A stretch of DNA of 11,712 nt from Scybalousia_A sp963588535 (GTDB lineage Bacteria; Bacteroidota; Bacteroidia; Bacteroidales; P3), in assembly GCA_963588535.1 (NCBI GenBank), contig CAVAII010000047.1, forward strand, positions 1 to 11,712, in the 5' to 3' direction. Positions 1 to 6,706 of the stretch are shown one piece after another. The translations under genes and the position numbers were made by a program. Numbering within the stretch: the stretch's first letter is position 1; the number at the start of each line of letters is the position of its first letter. The notes below the pieces were generated by a model that worked only from the letters and a program-made list of their open reading frames with translations, ran no database searches and had not been told where the DNA came from.

Positions 1-20
1 ATTATTATCAGTACTTATTT
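1..20. repeat. Single copy of the 21-bp repeat family at the left edge
   Basis: Positions 4-19 read ATTATCAGTACTTATT, the same word found in units of the large array at 11481-11711. The 12-bp core ATCAGTACTTAT (7-18) is a near palindrome around AGTACT. The next 21-bp phase (about 28-39) does not match, so this looks like the last unit of an array lying mostly outside the window. It sits downstream of the minus-strand DUF3127 gene and is non-coding. Confidence 0.6.
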
Positions 21-113
21 CAGTATTATGCGATAATGTTGGAGTAGTAAGAAGGGAAATGTTTTGAGATTGAGAAAACAATAGAAAAGGAAATAAACAG
101 ACAATAACGAAAA

Positions 114-149
114 CTGCACACAAAAAAAACTTATCTCTTCTGTGTGCAG
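114..149 (-). terminator. Hairpin terminator downstream of the distal DUF3127 gene
   Basis: Perfect 9-bp arms, CTGCACACA (114-122) and TGTGTGCAG (141-149), enclose an 18-nt loop. On the minus strand the hairpin begins 20 nt after the stop codon at 170-172 and is followed by TTTTCGTTATTGT, a short U-rich tail. The loop is longer than in a classical intrinsic terminator, so this is likely but not certain. Confidence 0.6.
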
Positions 150-169
150 GTATTATTTGTAATATTTTC

Positions 170-682
170 TTAGAATGGAAGATCATCTTCTGTTTTCTCT
201 GGTTCCATTTCGTCTATTGTACCACTCATTTGATTAAGTTCTTGTGGTGGTTGCTGATAATCTATTGGTGCGTCAGTAGAAGGCATCTGTGCAGTATTAG
301 GTTGTGATTGTGGTGCGGTAGGTGTTTGAGTTGGTATAGCATTATTAGACGGCATTCCAGCGTTTTGATAACCTTGCGGATTCTGTGCGTATGGCGATTT
401 TGGCATTGCAGAAGTAAATACCTCGATATCATTACAACGGCAATCAGTATACCATCTTTCGTTATACTCTCTTGATTCTATCGTAAAAACTACCTTAATC
501 GATGTGTTAAGTGCTATATTTTTTATAGCCAAAACTTTATCCTCTCTCCAAACTGAAAAGGCTATCTTCCTAGGGAATTGTTCCTCTGTCTCAATAACAA
601 AACCTCCACGAACCCATGCACCTCTTGCACTCTCGCCTCTTTGCTCTGGCAACACTTGTATTAATTTTCCTATTACGTCCAT
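170..682 (-). CDS. DUF3127 family protein, copy A (SSB-like architecture, DDLPF tip)
   Basis: A 170-residue protein. Residues 1-90 form the DUF3127 domain found mainly in Bacteroidota, with the landmark segments IGKLIQVLPEQ, FVIETEEQFPRKIAF and IESREYNERWYTDCRC. Residues 91-150 are a low-complexity linker rich in Pro, Gln, Asn and Ser. The end is acidic and closes with EDDLPF. This order (compact beta-rich domain, flexible linker, acidic tip ending in Phe) is that of bacterial single-stranded DNA-binding protein, whose DDDIPF-type tip recruits repair and replication enzymes. Binding of ssDNA is therefore a reasonable inference, but the domain's function is not established. The gene is a tandem duplicate of copy B: in residues 1-110 only about 8 positions differ, and long stretches of DNA are identical. 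It is followed by a hairpin terminator. Start chosen at the ATG giving MDVIGK, conserved in both copies. Confidence 0.88.
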   Translation of the reverse strand: MDVIGKLIQVLPEQRGESARGAWVRGGFVIETEEQFPRKIAFSVWREDKVLAIKNIALNTSIKVVFTIESREYNERWYTDCRCNDIEVFTSAMPKSPYAQNPQGYQNAGMPSNNAIPTQTPTAPQSQPNTAQMPSTDAPIDYQQPPQELNQMSGTIDEMEPEKTEDDLPF

Positions 683-718
683 AGCATTTATTATTTTTTA
701 ATTATTATTAATCCACAC

Positions 719-739
719 AAAAGGTATTAGGAGTTATCT
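719..739. repeat. Duplicated terminator arm marking the tandem DUF3127 duplication
   Basis: These 21 bases, reading through GGTATTAGGAGTTATCT (723-739), recur exactly at 1266-1286. There they form one arm of the terminator downstream of the peptidase gene. The two copies lie 547 bp apart, matching the 546-bp offset of the two DUF3127 start codons, so the duplicated unit includes the gene plus part of the terminator. Here the partner arm is missing and a strong hairpin is not restored. Confidence 0.8.
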
Positions 740-742
740 GTT

Positions 743-1228
743 TTAGAAATCGTTAACCTCCTCTTGTGGTGCTTCTGGCTGTATCTGTTCTATTGTATCA
801 CCCGATTGTCCTGATTGTTGTTGATAATCTGCGGGCGTTGGAACGGATTGTGGTTGTGGAGCGGTAGGTTGTTGCGGTGGCATAGCAGAATTATAAGGCA
901 TTCCTGTGTTTTGATAACCTTGTGGATTCTGTGCGTATGGTGATCTTGGCATTGCAGAAGTAAATACCTCAACATTATTACAACGGCAATCAGTATACCA
1001 TCTCTCGTTATACTCTCTTGATTCTATCGTAAAAACTACCTTAATCGATGTGTTAAGTGCTATATTTTTTATAGCCATAACTTTATCCTCTCCCCAAAGT
1101 GAAAAGGCTATTTTCCTAGGGAATTGTTCCTCTGTCTCAATAACGAAACCTCCACGAACCCATGCACCTCTTGCACCCTCGCCTCTTTGCTCTGGCAACA
1201 CTTGTATTAATTTTCCTATTACGTCCAT
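743..1228 (-). CDS. DUF3127 family protein, copy B (tip altered to EEVNDF)
   Basis: A 161-residue paralogue of the gene just downstream, with the same DUF3127 domain (residues 1-90) and a Gln/Pro-rich linker (about 91-145). Differences from copy A in the first 110 residues are few and mild, for example S18G, V44L, R46G and L51M. The linker has diverged more. The C-terminus ends EEVNDF instead of EDDLPF: still acidic and ending in Phe, but without the Asp-Asp-hydrophobic-Pro-Phe pattern. The last codons and the 3' flank resemble the loop and arm of the terminator upstream of the gene, suggesting that the duplication junction replaced the tip. It lies between that terminator (42 nt upstream) and copy A (60 nt downstream), so the two are probably co-transcribed. 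The role is presumed the same as copy A, perhaps with changed partner binding. Confidence 0.86.
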   Translation of the reverse strand: MDVIGKLIQVLPEQRGEGARGAWVRGGFVIETEEQFPRKIAFSLWGEDKVMAIKNIALNTSIKVVFTIESREYNERWYTDCRCNNVEVFTSAMPRSPYAQNPQGYQNTGMPYNSAMPPQQPTAPQPQSVPTPADYQQQSGQSGDTIEQIQPEAPQEEVNDF

Positions 1229-1269
1229 AATATTTATTGTTTTTAAATTATTTATTAATCTACCGAAAA

Positions 1270-1325
1270 GGTATTAGGAGTTATCTTTTTCTAAGAGAAA
1301 TCCCTTTTAGATAACTCCTTATACC
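1270..1325 (-). terminator. Strong hairpin terminator after the S9 peptidase gene
   Basis: Arms 1270-1286 and 1309-1325 pair over 17 bp with one mismatch (at 1275), enclosing a 22-nt loop. On the minus strand the hairpin starts 4 nt after the peptidase stop codon and is followed by TTTTCGG. It separates the peptidase from the DUF3127 pair. One arm was copied in the DUF3127 duplication (719-739). Confidence 0.8.
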
Positions 1326-1329
1326 ATTA

Positions 1330-3420
1330 TTATTTAGTTTTTAGCCATTTATCTAACCAATCAAAGAAATTTCTTTGCCAAAGAATACCATTTTGTGGCT
1401 TTAATACCCAATGAGTTTCGTCTGGGAAGTATAGATAACGAGCAGGAATGCCTCTATTTATAGCAGCATTGTAAGCAGCCATACCCTGAGAGGCAACAAT
1501 ACGGAAGTCAAACTCAGAGTGTATAACCATAATAGGCGTATCCCACTTATCGACAAACAAATGTGGAGAATTAGCGTAAGATTTTTGCGTCTTAGGATTC
1601 TTATCCCAATAAGGACCACCCAAATCCCAATTAACAAACCACATTTCTTCGGTCTCCAAATATTGTTGTTCCAAATTGAACATTCCATTGTGAGCAATAA
1701 AGGCTTTGAAACGCTTGTTATGATGTCCTGCTAACCAATAAACGCTATAACCTCCGAAACTAGCACCAACAGCACCTCTATGATCTACATCAACATACTT
1801 TTCTTTGGAAATTTCATCGATAGCAGTAAAATAATCTTTCATACACTGTCCACCATAATCGCCACTAATCTCCTCTAACCACTCTTGACCAAAGCCAGGT
1901 AAGCCTCTACGATTAGGAGCAACGATTATATAACCATTAGATGCCATAATCTGGAAATTCCATCTATAAGACCAGAACTGAGATACAGTAGTCTGTGGAC
2001 CACCTTCACAATATAATAATGTAGGATATTTCTTTGTTGAATCAAAGTCAGGTGGGTAGATAACCCATGTTTGCAAATCTTTGCCGTCTGTTGCTTTCAA
2101 CCAACGCTCTTCTACTTTTCCCCACTTAACCTTAGCCATTAGGTCATCATTTACAGTAGAAATCTTAGTCTCTTTACCACTATTCTCATCTACTGTCCAT
2201 ATCTCGACAGGGTTGCTAATACTCATACGAGTAGCAACTAATCTATCCTTAGTAGGTATAACTGCTGTGTAATCACATATAGAAGAGGTGATTTGTTTGA
2301 TTTGTTTGGTAGAAATGTTTATTTTATAAATATTATCCTTTGCGAAATGATCCGAAACGAAATATATTTCTTTGCTATCTGCAGAGTAATGTAATCCACC
2401 TACATTCTGATCAAACTCTTCTGTTAGGTAACTTACTTGCTTTGTAGCGAAATCATAGACCATCAATCTTATTTTATCAGCCTCATAACCATCTCTTTCC
2501 ATACTCTCCCATGCGATAGTCTTGCCGTCAGGTGAGAAAACAGGATTCTGATCATAACCCATCATACCTTGAGATATGTTTTCGGTAGTTTTCTTCTCTA
2601 TATCATAGATATATATGTCGCTATTAGTAGAATAAGCGTACTCTTTGCCGACTTTTTTTCTGCAAGTATAAGCAATTTTCTTGCTATCCGGGCTCCAAGC
2701 AATCTGTTCCATACCGCCCCATGGTCTCATAGGAGACTCAAATTCGGTCTTATCCAATAGATTAACGCCCTCGCTTACTTGTTTGCCGTCAAAATCTGCA
2801 ACAAATGGCTGAGGAATATTATCTACCCAATTATCCCAATGTCTATATGCTAAATCATCATTAATTCTTCCGGTAGTCTTGTCCAAACCTTTCTTAAGAT
2901 AAGCGTATTTATCTTTCTTAGGAATGGCTCTTACGTAAACAACGTGCTTACCATCGGGAGCGTATGAGAAACCTTCCAAATCACCCTCCTTAAAGGAAGA
3001 AATCTTTGTTCTATTATTGCCATCCAAGTCCATTTCATAGATATTAACGTCATCAGAATCAGCATAAATAAAACCTATCTTATCTCCTTTTGGATTGAAT
3101 ATAACATTGAACTCACTATTTTTGGTTTGAGTCAATTGTTTAACATTCTTACCATCTACGTCCATGATATAAACTTCGGCATTACCCTTATTCTTCTCTA
3201 TATCATAGTAAGTAACCGTATAAAGTACTTTCTTACCATCGGGAGAAACGCTAACGTCTCCAATTCTTCCGAAAGCCCACAAAACTTCTGGCGTTAATTT
3301 GCCGTCTTTTACCTCAATCTCGGGTTTACCTATTGCGTCCTTATCCTTAACACTCTTTTGCTGACAACCAGTGAAAGCAAGTGCGGCACACAAAGCACCC
3401 ATAACTATTTTTCTATTCAT
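1330..3420 (-). CDS. S9 family dipeptidyl peptidase, DPP5-like lipoprotein
   Basis: A 696-residue serine peptidase of the prolyl oligopeptidase (S9) family. The N-terminus is a lipoprotein signal with hydrophobic stretch and lipobox FTGC (Cys19). The residues after Cys19 (QQKSVKDKD) lack the acidic cluster of Bacteroidota surface-export signals, so a periplasm-facing location is more likely. Residues about 45-420 form a beta-propeller, seen as repeated blades with VSPDGKKVLYT, YAPDGKHVVY, WSPDSKKIAYT and FSPDGKTIAW. The C-terminal alpha/beta hydrolase carries Ser554 (GASFGGYS), Asp638 (HSEFDFRI) and His670 (ETHWVLKP). The triad spacing (84 and 32 residues) is close to that of Porphyromonas gingivalis DPP5, as I remember it. 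Such enzymes release dipeptides from peptide N-termini, often after hydrophobic residues. The gene has its own promoter and terminator. Family assignment is firm; the DPP5 substrate class is inferred. Confidence 0.93.
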   Translation of the reverse strand: MNRKIVMGALCAALAFTGCQQKSVKDKDAIGKPEIEVKDGKLTPEVLWAFGRIGDVSVSPDGKKVLYTVTYYDIEKNKGNAEVYIMDVDGKNVKQLTQTKNSEFNVIFNPKGDKIGFIYADSDDVNIYEMDLDGNNRTKISSFKEGDLEGFSYAPDGKHVVYVRAIPKKDKYAYLKKGLDKTTGRINDDLAYRHWDNWVDNIPQPFVADFDGKQVSEGVNLLDKTEFESPMRPWGGMEQIAWSPDSKKIAYTCRKKVGKEYAYSTNSDIYIYDIEKKTTENISQGMMGYDQNPVFSPDGKTIAWESMERDGYEADKIRLMVYDFATKQVSYLTEEFDQNVGGLHYSADSKEIYFVSDHFAKDNIYKINISTKQIKQITSSICDYTAVIPTKDRLVATRMSISNPVEIWTVDENSGKETKISTVNDDLMAKVKWGKVEERWLKATDGKDLQTWVIYPPDFDSTKKYPTLLYCEGGPQTTVSQFWSYRWNFQIMASNGYIIVAPNRRGLPGFGQEWLEEISGDYGGQCMKDYFTAIDEISKEKYVDVDHRGAVGASFGGYSVYWLAGHHNKRFKAFIAHNGMFNLEQQYLETEEMWFVNWDLGGPYWDKNPKTQKSYANSPHLFVDKWDTPIMVIHSEFDFRIVASQGMAAYNAAINRGIPARYLYFPDETHWVLKPQNGILWQRNFFDWLDKWLKTK

Positions 3421-3472
3421 ATTATTTTGTTTTTATTATTATCTACCCTAATATTGTTCAATATTGAATTTG

Positions 3473-3503
3473 CAAAGTTACGTTTTTTTTGTTTATAACG
3501 AAA
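3473..3503 (-). promoter_or_regulatory. Bacteroidota-type promoter of the S9 peptidase gene
   Basis: On the minus strand the -7 element TAACTTTG lies at 3473-3480, about 50 nt before the start codon. The -33 position at 3500-3503 reads TTTC, three of four matches to TTTG, with 19-nt spacing. A 10-bp palindrome TCAATATTGA (3458-3467) sits just downstream, near the expected transcription start, and could be an operator. Confidence 0.6.
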
Positions 3504-3611
3504 ATTTATACTGCAAAATATTTATACTTTTATCCTAAATTGTATATATACAAAGTGTAATTGTGATTTTGGCAAGGTTTTTGAAGTTAGGACAATAAGA
3601 AAACTAAATTT

Positions 3612-3616
3612 GGAGG
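3612..3616 (+). promoter_or_regulatory. Shine-Dalgarno GGAGG of the basic secreted protein
   Basis: GGAGG ends 9 nt before the ATG at 3626. Canonical Shine-Dalgarno sequences are uncommon in Bacteroidota and none this clear was seen before the other genes here. It supports the start at 3626 and suggests strong translation. Confidence 0.6.
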
Positions 3617-3625
3617 AAATAAATT

Positions 3626-4000
3626 ATGAAAAAGACAATGTTTGTACTATCATTAATGGTTTTGGGTATTAGTTTGTCGTCTTTCGCACAAGAACCTGTA
3701 AAGCAAAAACGAGAGTTTAAATCGCAAACTCTACAACCTAAGACAATAGATAGGAATAGTATGCAAGTAAAGATTGATCCTAACAGCAGACCTATAAACA
3801 AATTCAAGCCTCAAAGAGAATGTGGAGATTTGAAAATAGACAAAGGACAATTCAAAAACGATAGTCCTAAATTGAAAAAGCAAACCTCTATAAAGAAAGA
3901 TAACAAGAGGATAAGAAAAGATAATCTTAAGCGAGCAAGAGGTCATAGAATGGGCACAAGATTAGAAAACGATTCTGCAATCCAACGAGTAAGGAAATAA
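3626..4000 (+). CDS. Small, highly basic secreted protein of unknown function
   Basis: A 124-residue protein not recognised as any family. Residues 1-21 are a clear signal peptide (Lys-Lys, hydrophobic core FVLSLMVLGISL, then SSFA before Gln22), so it should cross the inner membrane. The mature part holds about 31 Lys/Arg against about 12 Asp/Glu by hand count, is rich in Gln, Asn, Ser and Pro, has one Cys (Cys66) and shows no hydrophobic core. It is probably disordered or folds only on a partner such as nucleic acid, lipid A, polysaccharide or another acidic surface. The basic clusters are strongest at residues 83-109. A clean GGAGG precedes the ATG and an intrinsic terminator follows, so it forms a single-gene transcription unit. 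These signals, with the signal peptide, make a real gene likely despite the lack of a known domain. Confidence 0.75.
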   Translation: MKKTMFVLSLMVLGISLSSFAQEPVKQKREFKSQTLQPKTIDRNSMQVKIDPNSRPINKFKPQRECGDLKIDKGQFKNDSPKLKKQTSIKKDNKRIRKDNLKRARGHRMGTRLENDSAIQRVRK

Positions 4001-4028
4001 CAATCAAAAGATAAAAACAAAAAGTAAG

Positions 4029-4059
4029 AAGGAGTTCTGATAAATTGAACTCCTTTTTT
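4029..4059 (+). terminator. Intrinsic terminator of the basic secreted protein gene
   Basis: Perfect 9-bp arms AAGGAGTTC (4029-4037) and GAACTCCTT (4047-4055) enclose a 9-nt loop and run directly into a T tract. It starts 28 nt after the stop codon. Confidence 0.88.
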
Positions 4060-4080
4060 CGTTTAATCACATCTCACAAA

Positions 4081-4206
4081 AATAAAGTTTGATATTATTC
4101 AAATAAAATCAAATAATATTTTAATAAAGTCTAATATTATTCAAATAAAATCAAATAATATTTTGATAAAGTTAGATATTATTTTGATAAGTAGTGAAGA
4201 TATTTT
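4081..4206. repeat. Array of six contiguous 21-bp AT-rich units
   Basis: The six units start at 4081, 4102, 4123, 4144, 4165 and 4186, with no spacers. The first four alternate between two forms (AATAAAGT...ATATTATTCA and AATAAAATCAAATAATATTT), making a 42-bp dimer present twice. The fifth is related and the sixth is degenerate. Each dimer contains an inverted repeat: ATATTATT (4092-4099) with AATAATAT (4112-4119), and AATATTATT (4133-4141) with AATAATATT (4154-4162). The second form matches unit 1 of the array at 11481 at about 16 of 21 positions when offset by one base, so both belong to one family. The array lies between two convergent genes and may help end transcription of the minus-strand operon, which shows no other clear terminator. 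Confidence 0.85.
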
Positions 4207-4229
4207 TATTTGTTATGATAATAAGAAAA

Positions 4230-4289
4230 TATCCCCTTATAAGTAAATCACAAGAATTATTTATTCTCTTATACCTTTATAAGTAAATC
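4230..4289. repeat. Direct repeat of the permease gene's 3' end
   Basis: The 20 bases at 4270-4289, inside the last codons of the permease gene, recur at 4230-4249 just past its stop with two differences and a 40-bp period. They share TTATAAGTAAATC exactly. This suggests a short local duplication of the coding end into the 3' flank. Confidence 0.7.
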
Positions 4290-5592
4290 CTGCCTCTTCA
4301 ACGGCTTTACGAATATCTTCTTCTTTTGGATTACCATTAATAGTCAAAGTCTTGCTACCGACATTAGCCTCTGCAGTCGTAACACCTTTTACTTTCACCG
4401 TTGCCTCTTCCACTGCCCTACGACAATGATTGCAGTGCATACCTTCTACATTATAGACAATAACTCTATCTATGTTTGCTTTTTCTTTCGGAGCGAAAAA
4501 CTTAGACCAATACTTCATCGTTAGGGCATATACTATAAACACAAGTAGCAGTATAGAGCATACAATACGAAATATACTTGTCTTAGTATTCATACTCATA
4601 GCACTTGTATCGGCAGTATCACAACAAGACATCTCGGTATCGCAAGCAGCATTCTTACTCATTATAGCGTTAAGATCAAAAGGATCGGGAAAAGCATTAA
4701 CCAACAAACCGAACAACATAGCACCTACTACTATGGTTGATAGATAGATAATAGTAAATTTAGTACCCAAAGATTTCTTAACAACAAGTATCGAGGCAAC
4801 ATTTACTGCTGGTCCTGCCATTAGCATAACCAATGCCGCACCCGGTGATAAACCTTTCATTATCAACGCTGCCGCAATAGGAATACTACCTGTTGAGCAA
4901 ATATACATAGGTACTGCAATAGCCAAGATAACTAACATCTGTAGAATAGTCCAAGAGGAGAACCTAAGAAAGAACTCGTCTGGAACGGCAACACTAATAA
5001 TGGTGGCTAACAATAGACCCACGAAAAGCCTTAGTCCTATGTCTTGAATCATATCAAAATATGCGTATTTCAAAACTTTATATACTTTATCAAGGGCTTT
5101 CTTTAAAGGACTTTTTGCTGTACTTTCTGTATTAATACTACAACTATTTAGATTATTATCCGTCTGCGTGTTATAGATTTTATCGTTTGCAAATCTATTT
5201 ATTAACAATCCTCCGCAAACGCCTGTAACCAAAGCAGCCATGGGTCTTATTATCGCAAAACCTAAACCCATTAGGGAGTAAGTAGCAAGTATGGAGTCGA
5301 TGCCTGTTTGTGGTGTGGCAATAAGAAAAGATGCTACCGCTCCTTTTGATGCTTTCTCGTTCTTTAAGCCTATCGCTGTCGGTATTACTCCGCAAGAACA
5401 CAACGGCAATGGCACTCCTAACAAAGCAGCATAAAGAACGCTAAACCTATTTTGATTAGATAAATATTTCTTATAGAATTGTTTGGGTACAAAGACATGC
5501 AATACGCCTGCAATCAAGAATCCTAACAAAAGATAAGGACTCATTCCGCAAATTATTGCCCAAAACGATGATAAAAAACCTTCAATTGTCAT
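4261..5592 (-). CDS. SO_0444-type Cu/Zn efflux permease with C-terminal HMA domain
   Basis: A 443-residue membrane protein of the ArsP_1/DUF318 permease family, related to SO_0444-type copper/zinc exporters. The first half holds several membrane segments and the motif PLPLCSCGVIP (Cys65, Cys67). After a soluble loop (about 135-185) the second half repeats the fold with YICSTGSIPIAAAL (Cys232) and a GPAVNVASIL segment. A linker follows with Cys317, Cys323, Cys324 and nearby Met321, Met332 and Met334, a plausible metal-binding patch. One more membrane segment (about 340-358) leads to a heavy-metal-associated domain (about 377-443) with GMHCNHC (Cys387, Cys390). The predicted role is export of soft metal ions across the inner membrane, with the HMA domain as metal receiver or sensor. 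It is the last gene of a three-gene operon, 13 nt after its neighbour. The ion cannot be fixed from sequence. Confidence 0.9.
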   Translation of the reverse strand: MTIEGFLSSFWAIICGMSPYLLLGFLIAGVLHVFVPKQFYKKYLSNQNRFSVLYAALLGVPLPLCSCGVIPTAIGLKNEKASKGAVASFLIATPQTGIDSILATYSLMGLGFAIIRPMAALVTGVCGGLLINRFANDKIYNTQTDNNLNSCSINTESTAKSPLKKALDKVYKVLKYAYFDMIQDIGLRLFVGLLLATIISVAVPDEFFLRFSSWTILQMLVILAIAVPMYICSTGSIPIAAALIMKGLSPGAALVMLMAGPAVNVASILVVKKSLGTKFTIIYLSTIVVGAMLFGLLVNAFPDPFDLNAIMSKNAACDTEMSCCDTADTSAMSMNTKTSIFRIVCSILLLVFIVYALTMKYWSKFFAPKEKANIDRVIVYNVEGMHCNHCRRAVEEATVKVKGVTTAEANVGSKTLTINGNPKEEDIRKAVEEAGFTYKGIRE

Positions 5593-5605
5593 TGTTATCT
5601 ATCTG

Positions 5606-6700
5606 TTATTGATCTGCTTTTGAGATTTTCTTTGCTTTAATTCTTTTTTGAACACTATTAGTAAACAACGGAAGAACTATTAATCCCACTATAATATAAG
5701 GATAATAGGTAAACAATCGCCAAAGTAATGCCAAGACGCCTTCGAATCCCTCGTTAAGAAAACCATTTAGGAACAGAGGGAAAGCAAATTCGGCAACACC
5801 GCTACTACCTGGCGTAGGAGAAACACATAATACGATCCACATAATCAATTCTCTAACATAGATAACTGCGTGATTGACTGCCTGTGGATTAAATGCCATA
5901 AGTATACAATTAAGTACCAAGAAACGACAAGACCAAGAGGCAACAGTTACAAGATATACCTTTATCCAATAAAAGAATGACTTGTGCTTGAACTCTTGTG
6001 CCGAAGTAAGTACGTCATCGCCCATCTTGCAGAAAGATTTCTGCCAACGGCGGAAAAGTTTTTTATTACCAAGAGAATAGAAAAAGTTTCTAAACTTATT
6101 AGGATATAAGAAAATAGCCGTTAGTATGAATAGAGTTAGAAGACACATAAAAGTATATCCTATAATAAAGACATTAGTCTCACTTATTCGCATACCTAAC
6201 AAAGAAAACTTGAATTTGGTAGCAAAACTAATCCCAACGCCGCACACAAATACCATTATAGGAGTAACAATTATATAGAATAATTCGTCCAAAAGGGTGG
6301 CTATCATAACTATGGCTGTACTTCTGCCTGCACTAAGCCCTTCTAAGGGAAGGATAAACAAAGCCACTGCCGAACCTCCTACACTTGTGGGCGTAACGGT
6401 AGAAGAAAACTCCCAAAGCATTATTATGTGAAAGGCTTGTGTCCAAGATAATTTCTTGTCTGATAAGATACGGATACGCATCATATAGGTTATCTCCCTA
6501 CCGCATTCAAACAAGAAGGCGAGCAGTAGACAAAAAATAGTATAAGCAGAAAACATATTAGCAAGATCCGAAAACAAAGAAGCGTTTTTGGAATATTCTC
6601 TTGCAATCATATAAAAACCAACACCCAATCCTATAAGAATGGGTATAACTACTCTATTGAAACGAAACATTCCCAAAGGGTTGGATGTTGATTGTGCCAT
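5606..6700 (-). CDS. YbhN/LPG-synthase TM-type integral membrane protein (flippase-like)
   Basis: A 364-residue polytopic membrane protein resembling the UPF0104/YbhN and lysylphosphatidylglycerol-synthase transmembrane family. It shows about seven or eight hydrophobic segments, including 16-33, 53-68, 126-155, 175-198, 245-269 and 330-347. The two signature loops are TPTSVGGSAVA (103-113) and SPTPGSSGVAE (294-304), similar to one another as expected for an internally repeated fold. The synthase domain of MprF is absent, so it is the membrane part alone. In other bacteria such proteins are linked to lipid flipping or lipid-linked precursor handling, but the substrate is not predictable here. 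The gene starts 6 nt after the MscS gene and ends 13 nt before the metal permease, so it is the middle gene of an envelope operon. Confidence 0.85.
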   Translation of the reverse strand: MAQSTSNPLGMFRFNRVVIPILIGLGVGFYMIAREYSKNASLFSDLANMFSAYTIFCLLLAFLFECGREITYMMRIRILSDKKLSWTQAFHIIMLWEFSSTVTPTSVGGSAVALFILPLEGLSAGRSTAIVMIATLLDELFYIIVTPIMVFVCGVGISFATKFKFSLLGMRISETNVFIIGYTFMCLLTLFILTAIFLYPNKFRNFFYSLGNKKLFRRWQKSFCKMGDDVLTSAQEFKHKSFFYWIKVYLVTVASWSCRFLVLNCILMAFNPQAVNHAVIYVRELIMWIVLCVSPTPGSSGVAEFAFPLFLNGFLNEGFEGVLALLWRLFTYYPYIIVGLIVLPLFTNSVQKRIKAKKISKADQ

Positions 6701-6706
6701 TATTGT

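Noticed and set aside
504..701. Plus-strand ORFs opposite both DUF3127 genes (504-701 and 1050-1277)
   Set aside because: They resemble each other only because the genes beneath are duplicated; they lack expression signals and mirror a conserved coding sequence.
3580..3612. Promoter TTTG-N21-TAAATTTG directly before the basic protein gene
   Set aside because: Transcription would begin only a few bases before the ATG and would exclude the clear GGAGG at 3612-3616, so the true promoter is probably further upstream and was not identified.
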